Of a stretch of 64,000 bases of DNA, positions 58,670-64,000 are shown in pieces. The translations under genes and the position numbers were made by a program. The stretch spans positions 682,001-746,000 of the forward strand of contig WUJK01000007.1 of assembly GCA_011317545.1 (NCBI GenBank), written 5' to 3'. The number at the start of each line of letters is the position of its first letter. The first letter of the stretch is position 1. Under the pieces are notes generated by a model. The model did no database searches. It was not told where the DNA came from and saw only the letters and a program-made list of their open reading frames with translations. Origin of the DNA: Coniella vitis. Lineage: Eukaryota; Ascomycota; Sordariomycetes; Diaporthales; Schizoparmaceae.

Positions 58670-60456
58670 GGCAAATCTCTCCTTTCTCACATCCTTTTCT
58701 CCGGTGCCGACTTCAGACCAGACGTTTGATTGATCTTTGGGCGGCCTGCTTTCTGCACAGCAATAATAAAACACAAACACACACACACAACTTCCGAATT
58801 TTGCGAGGCTTGTAATGTGGATGCTTGTTGAGCCTCGAAACGTTTTTCCTGAAAAATGTCGCGGGGCATCGTTTGTTTTTTCTTGTCTATGCTTTTGGCG
58901 TACCAACCATCTCAGTCTTTTGGCTGCAGTCGCACAGACGGGGAAGAAGATAAAGAAAGGAAGCCGTAATGGATTACACTCCAAGCCTTGAACTTTCACC
59001 ACTTGGGCATTGTTGCGAAGAAAGAGCCAGCTGATCTCATGTTGTCTTTTCTTTTCTTTTTTCTTCTCTCTTTCTCTTCCCTTCCCGAGTTCGTGTTTCC
59101 TCCCGTCTTGTCCTTGATCCTCTCGGTCCTCATTGGTCTCGTACCGATGCCGCTCTGATAGGAGACAATGCCAAGAGGAAACACCGCCGTCGACTTTTTT
59201 TCTCATCTTCATTTTTCGTCGTTCTGGGTTCGGAATTTTCAAGTCGGTGTTGATTATTGCACATGGGAAATCGGGGAAATGTTCTTCTGGTGGAATTTCA
59301 AGGGTGAAAAAAACAAATAATACCCCGGCTGGCGTCGCTCTTTCTTCTCAATACTCCCCCCCCCTTTCATTAATGATGTAGTATTGCGGAGAGCGCGAAT
59401 GCAAATACAAGGAGGAGTTATTTGTTTCATGTTTTCTCTCTCTCTCTCTCTCATATCATCGTTGCTTGTGTCTTCGATCCCCTCAATAATGAACGGTCAC
59501 TGGTTGCGGGAATTGTCAAGCCTGCTGCCCGTGGAGAACGGCAGAGTGTTTGTAGGGCATTTTAATGGTGGACGGGGGAGGATGAACGGTGGGTGCGTCC
59601 TTGTACATATGGCCATTTTAGACCGCACAAAATTTAATACGGTTCACTGCCATTGAAAATGAAAAATCAAATGTGAGGAATGGTGGGCCTTTGGCGACGT
59701 AGTGACTTGACCTGGTGATGTCTTTTTTTTTGTTTTTTTATGTGCCTGCCACCGCTAAGCTCCGCGTGGTATACAGAGGAGCTGTGGTGGCGTCGTCGTG
59801 TTCCTGGCTTGGTGAATGTGTGGTCTTGTCTTGTTGTTGTGATTGAATTGAAAAGTTGTGTGGTTTTGTCAGCTTTGCAACAAAGGACAGCTCGTCGTAG
59901 CTGTGTATGTGGTACTACTATGTATGTAGCTGTGGGGGGGCCCGGCAGGCTCCCTGCTATCGCCATGTATGTCAACTTTGGTTGGTGTTGTTGCCCTGGC
60001 AATATGTGGATGATTATGTAATGAGTGAGCGAATGGGGGAAGTGAACTTCATCTGCCTGCCTGGACACTCGAGACCTTCTTCTGCAATCCCATCATCACC
60101 CACGACGAACCGTTGAACCATCAATCAACCTTTTTTTCTTTTTTTTTTTTTTTCTTGCAAAGTTGTGCCAACTCCACTATCCATCCTGTCTTGCTTGTTA
60201 TAGCTTGCTGGACTCTAACTTGTGTGTGTGAGCGCGCCTGAAGCTGCAGCCTGCCCGGCAGCTGCAAACCATCGATTCAGCCACTTTTCGCCCTTGGGTT
60301 GGCCCGTCTCCGACCGCGAAACACATTCCCTTCCCTCCGTCCCATCCCGCTCGTTCCACGCAAGGGACGAAGATATACATAGATTGAAGTGCACACTTTC
60401 CGTACAGTTACCTCGCAGGGCCGCTCTACTGCAAGGGGAAGCGCCAAGGACCATAA

Positions 60457-60597
60457 GTGAAAAAAGAAGAAGAAGAAGAAGAGAAAGGAAAAGGCACAGA
60501 GTGGCAAAGTGGGAAAGAAGAACAAGAACAAAAAAAAAAAAAAAATAGAAACAAGACCACAACAGTGGGAAAAAAAAAAGGAAAAAGAAAAAAAAAA
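60457..60597 (+). repeat. Purine-rich leader directly before the WBP4-like start
   Basis: About 140 bases with very few pyrimidines on the plus strand, with A runs of up to 14. It is in frame with the gene and contains an upstream ATG at 60457, which would add 47 mostly Lys/Glu residues. I treat it as leader, since the zinc-finger protein starts naturally at MSEHWKSTPRYWC. Confidence 0.7.
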
Positions 60598-61575
60598 ATG
60601 TCAGAACACTGGAAATCCACCCCGCGATACTGGTGCAAGCACTGCTCCACCTACGTCCGCGACACGAAACTCGAGCGCCTCAACCACGAGTCCACCGCCA
60701 AACACCAAGGCGCCGTCAAGCGCTCCTTGCGCGACCTGCACCGCACCAAAGAGCACCAGGACCGCGACAAGGAGCGCGCCCAGCGCGAGATCGAGAGGCT
60801 GAATGGCGTGGTGAGTGGGACGCCGCGGACCGGCGCTTCTACTGCTACTACTACTGGTGGTGGAGGCGCCGCTGGTGCGGGCCGGGCGGCCGGCGGGAAC
60901 TTGTCCGAGACGGAGCGTAAGAGACAGGCGGAGCAGCTTGCTTCCCTGGGCGTGAGTATACCGCAGGAGTTTCGTGGCGATATGGCCATGGCGGGCGAGT
61001 GGACCGTGACATCGACGACGGTTGTGGCAGATAAGCCTAAACAAGACGACGACGATCCAAGCCCCGAGGCGAGGGCACGAGGCGTGCACAAGAGAGAACG
61101 CACGGAAGAGGAAAAGGAAGAGGAGGATGCTATCAAGGGCCTGTTCAAGAAACCAAGAAGGTGGGGCCGCGATTCCAAGTTTGCGCCCACGGGGACGACG
61201 GATGATGACCTTGACTCGCTTCTGTCTGGTGGACTCGTCGTCAAGAAGAAAGAGGACGATGTGGATTCAGCTGCAGATGGCGGTGCTGTCAAGAAAGAGG
61301 AGGACACGGCTGGACCCTCTGAAGCCAAGGCCGAGGGGGAAGAGGATGCAATCAAGCAGGAGCATCCAAGTGTCGAGGGCGTTTCTCCTATCAAACAAGA
61401 GCCGACAGACGGGCTGGATTCCATATCAGCTGCTGAGACGCCAACTGGATCAGATATAACAAAGGCAGATATTCCGGTCAAGTCTGAGAACGCTGGAGGG
61501 GCACCAGGAGAAGCATCAGATGCGCCTGTGGTAGCCTTCAAGAAGCGCAAACCAAAGCATATACGCCAAAAGTAG
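60598..61575 (+). CDS. U1-type zinc-finger protein, WBP4-like
   Basis: A single exon of 325 residues from MSEHWKSTPRYWC. Residues 11-38 form a U1/matrin-type C2H2 finger (Cys13, Cys16, His30, His36) of the kind found in U1C and WBP4/FBP21, splicing-associated proteins. A charged coiled segment follows (RTKEHQDRDKERAQREIERLN), then SIPQEFRGDMAMAGEW, KGLFKKPRRWGRDSKF and DDLDSLLSGGLVVKK, an acidic Ser-rich region with repeated VKKE/IKQE sumoylation-like sites, and a basic tail (FKKRKPKHIRQK). No WW domain is visible, unlike animal WBP4. Role in pre-mRNA splicing is inferred from the finger. The stop lies 285 bp from the convergent NRPS gene end. Confidence 0.87.
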   Translation: MSEHWKSTPRYWCKHCSTYVRDTKLERLNHESTAKHQGAVKRSLRDLHRTKEHQDRDKERAQREIERLNGVVSGTPRTGASTATTTGGGGAAGAGRAAGGNLSETERKRQAEQLASLGVSIPQEFRGDMAMAGEWTVTSTTVVADKPKQDDDDPSPEARARGVHKRERTEEEKEEEDAIKGLFKKPRRWGRDSKFAPTGTTDDDLDSLLSGGLVVKKKEDDVDSAADGGAVKKEEDTAGPSEAKAEGEEDAIKQEHPSVEGVSPIKQEPTDGLDSISAAETPTGSDITKADIPVKSENAGGAPGEASDAPVVAFKKRKPKHIRQK

Positions 61576-61860
61576 TGTCCTACCTTCTTCACACGGCTGG
61601 TCGTCGAGGCCAAGGCACTTCTTTGAAGAGAGGATTTTTTTTTCAAGATACAAAATAAGATACCCAATGTAAACAACGTAAATTGCAAGCATCGAAACCT
61701 CACCCTTCTTCACATGGCGACCGATGATGGTTTTCAGGGAAAGTCACTAATGATGATTTCGCCTCGTGCAAATGCAAACCTCCTGGCAGTGCTCTACACC
61801 CAACTCCATGATTCTGGAGTTAAAAAGGAGATTCCAAAATCTAAACAAATACCTGGGAGA

Positions 61861-64000
61861 TCAAACATGCATGATCTCAGTAATCCTAGCCACCAACTTT
61901 TCAGCCCCAGCATCACCAAGCTTTCCACGCGATCCAAAGACACCAATATCCATTGCCCCATTCGGTTGCAAGGCAGCCTCAACATCCACAGCATCCTGTA
62001 TACGATCATTAGCACCTTTGAACGGATTGATTTCAATGTTGAGCAAAAGGAAGAGAGAAAAAAAAAAAATAGAAAACAAAAAAAAAGAAGCGACGACTTA
62101 CAGGATAAGCATCCTTGACAGCATTCGCCTCAAGCCACCGCAGCGGCGTCAACCCAGCAACAATACTCTTTTCCCTCGGCGAAGCAGCCTCGTCGAATCC
62201 GACCTCTTCCATGCGTACAACACCAGCATCGCTTCTGGATGCGATCTCTCCTCCGTGACTACCCTCACTCAGCGCACGAGTGGGAGTATTTTCCTCCGTT
62301 TCGCCACCAGGCAGACTCAAAAAGTTGACAAAGGAATCAACTCGTACCCCCGTCCAGGCTTGAATCTCCCACAATCCAACAGTAACATTCTCAGGTGCCG
62401 AGATGCGGTACAGATCTCGCTGAACCCCAACGGCGAGTTCGAGGATGCTCGCCGCACGAGATGCAATGCGCACACGCAGCGGCACGAGACAGAGCCGTGG
62501 GAACGGCAGCGCAGCGCAGCGCTGCTCGTTGGCGGTGCTCGCGCTGCCTAAATCAGCGCTGCGGTTGGCGAGGTACACGCCAAAGATGACATCGTGGGCA
62601 CCGCCGTCGTTGGCGGCGGTTTGCGTACAGGATGTGGAGGAAGATGCAAAGGCCTTGGCGTACGCGGCGAGGAACAGCGCTTGGATGCTAACGCCATGCT
62701 GGGAGCAGAGGGATTTGAGTGAGTGTGAGTCGGAAAGTGCTGCGCGGCGGAGAAGAATTACACGTTCGGCAGCCGATGCTTCCGCGTCGTTCTTGTTGGT
62801 GGTTGCGGTGTGGGACTCGAGTGGTGAGAACTGAGGATCCTTCAAATACTCTTCCCAGAATGATCTCCGCTGATGCACTGCCTGCTGACTGACAGACGAA
62901 GCGATCAATCTCTTCCATGTAGCAAGGTCTTGCGCACTCTGACTGACGATTCCCGCTTCGGGTTTCGACAGAAGCTTCTTGAAATCGCCCATGATCAGCG
63001 GGAGACTGACGCCGTCGTAAAGTGCGTGGTGTAGCCTCAAGCTGACAATCCACTTGTTGTCGCCGCCCCCACCACTTGCTTTATCTTGTTGCACATCAAA
63101 TGCCCAAAAGGGGTTTTCCGTCGTCGAATCACACCGCAGCACAGCTTGCAAGAACGGAGTGACATCCGACCCCGTCGCGATAAAGACAGTGCGCAGAATG
63201 GCGTGATGCTCAACAAGTGCCCTCCAAGCATGCTCAATGGCCTGAGCATCGCGAATTCCAGAAACCCGGTAGCGAAAATCTGTGAAAAAGACGAGGCCAT
63301 TGGTGTTTTGCCAGACGCTGAGCATGTGTGTTTGCATTGCAGTAGCGGGGAGAAGCTCCTCCACCCCACTGTTGGGAATTCCAGCGACGCGCAAATGCTC
63401 GTCTACCTGAATGCCCTCGAAGGCTTTGCTGATAGCAGCCACCAATTCACCACTTGTTGTAGTGTTTCCGTCGTTGGAAACCAATGGTGAGGTTTGTTGT
63501 GTGTAACTCGCCTTCGCCGCAATGTCTCTGACGGAAGCTGCTTGGATCATTTCTCTCACTGTGACGGCGATGCCTCGCTTGCGCAACATTGTGCTGACTT
63601 TGATAGCGCTGATGGAGTCCAGCCCGAGGTGGTAAATGCTGTGGCACTTCTTGATGGAGACTTCAGCCGTGTCGGAAACCTCTGCAAGTACAGACCGGAT
63701 GACTGCCTCTGTGCTGGACCACTCCTCACCATCTCCACCCTCTTCCTCTGGTTGAATTTCCCCGCCTTGCGTTGTGATGGACTGTGCTTGCTCCTGTGGG
63801 CGAAACGATGGCAGGCCACAGATAGACACACCATCCTCGCCAACCTTGAGCATGTCGCTCTCAGAACCACCAACAAGGAAGCTCAGAACACTGTCAAGTT
63901 CCTCCAACAAGTTCTGTGTCCCTGTCGTCGTCAAGTACGCGTCATCACAGGCAGTCCGCCATACGACCCTTTCACCCTCCACCTCCATCTCAACACAAAC
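61861..64000 (-). CDS. sidC: SidC-like siderophore NRPS, C-terminal end (cut by window edge)
   Basis: Last exon 61861-61995 and the preceding exon 62102 to beyond 64000, joined by a 106-nt, T-rich intron (GTAAGT at 62096-62101, branch GCTAAT, acceptor TATACAG), which gives AYPDAVDVEAALQPNG across the splice. The open frame runs off the edge, so the start and most modules are missing. What is seen, in order: the tail of a condensation domain (RVVWRTACDDAYL), a thiolation domain (IYHLGLDSISAIKVS, the Ser carries phosphopantetheine) and a complete condensation domain with the motif HHALYDG. Fungal ferricrocin synthetases (SidC/NPS2) end in T-C units like this without a thioesterase. Product assignment (intracellular hydroxamate siderophore) rests on this architecture alone; it could be another siderophore NRPS. 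Confidence 0.85.

Larger units (their letters stand above)
58482..60597. other. Intergenic region between PIR and WBP4-like genes
   Basis: No gene supported. It carries a 29-bp tandem duplication near its left end, a (CT)n run near 59437-59452, one dispersed word at 59916, and a purine-only stretch before the next start. The left part is the 3' region of the PIR gene. Confidence 0.6.

Noticed and set aside
1..64000. RIP-mutated transposon or intact mobile element
   Set aside because: I see no long AT-skewed block with TpA excess, no transposase, integrase or reverse transcriptase fragments and no long terminal or inverted repeats. A RIP-index scan and repeat-library search would settle it.

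Overview
The window is nuclear DNA of a filamentous ascomycete (Pezizomycotina, most likely Sordariomycetes; I do not try to name the genus). The signs are short introns (about 55-160 nt) with GTAAGT-like donors and CTAAC/CTGAC-like branch sites, CT-rich 5' leaders, a BiP ending in HDEL, a PIR/GPI cell-wall protein, a DUF3433 membrane protein, and the 3' end of a siderophore-type NRPS. There is no operon structure, no rRNA or credible tRNA, no CRISPR array and no recognisable intact transposon.

I support sixteen genes. Left to right: a partial Q/S-rich protein cut by the left edge (-); the vigilin-type KH protein SCP160 (-); a Ser/Gly-rich orphan (-); the pre-60S factor REI1 (-); a HECT ubiquitin ligase with an AZUL-like N-terminus (HUL4-like, +); CCT5 (-); a combined HBS1/SKI7 gene (+); KAR2/BiP (+); the VHS-GAT protein LSB5 (-); a DUF3433 membrane protein (+); an F-box protein (-); importin KAP123 (-); a secreted GH28 pectinase (+); a PIR/GPI wall protein (+); a WBP4-like U1-type zinc-finger protein (+); and the 3' end of a SidC-like NRPS cut by the right edge (-). 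Most genes are split, so positions come from splice sites I read by eye with phase checks. Every complete model sums to whole codons except the 5' end of the Ser/Gly-rich gene, which is unresolved.

Functionally, 5-47 kb is mostly housekeeping: mRNP/translation (SCP160), ribosome assembly (REI1), ribosome rescue and mRNA decay (HBS1/SKI7), folding (CCT5, KAR2), nuclear import (KAP123), endocytosis (LSB5) and ubiquitin (HUL4-like, F-box). From 48 kb on the genes face outward: pectin breakdown, cell wall, and iron siderophore synthesis. These genes are neighbours, not an obvious co-regulated cluster.

Intergenic space is large, including 7 kb between the GH28 and PIR genes and 4.4 kb upstream of the left-edge gene. 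The most unusual feature is a 9-base word, TACATAGTA (or its complement TACTATGTA). I find 25 copies spread over the whole window, all outside the coding exons I call, with overlapping copies forming perfect 16-bp palindromes at two places. The best gene-level finding is the HBS1/SKI7 locus, where a phase-1 cassette exon and a stop codon inside a weak-donor intron predict that one gene makes both proteins.
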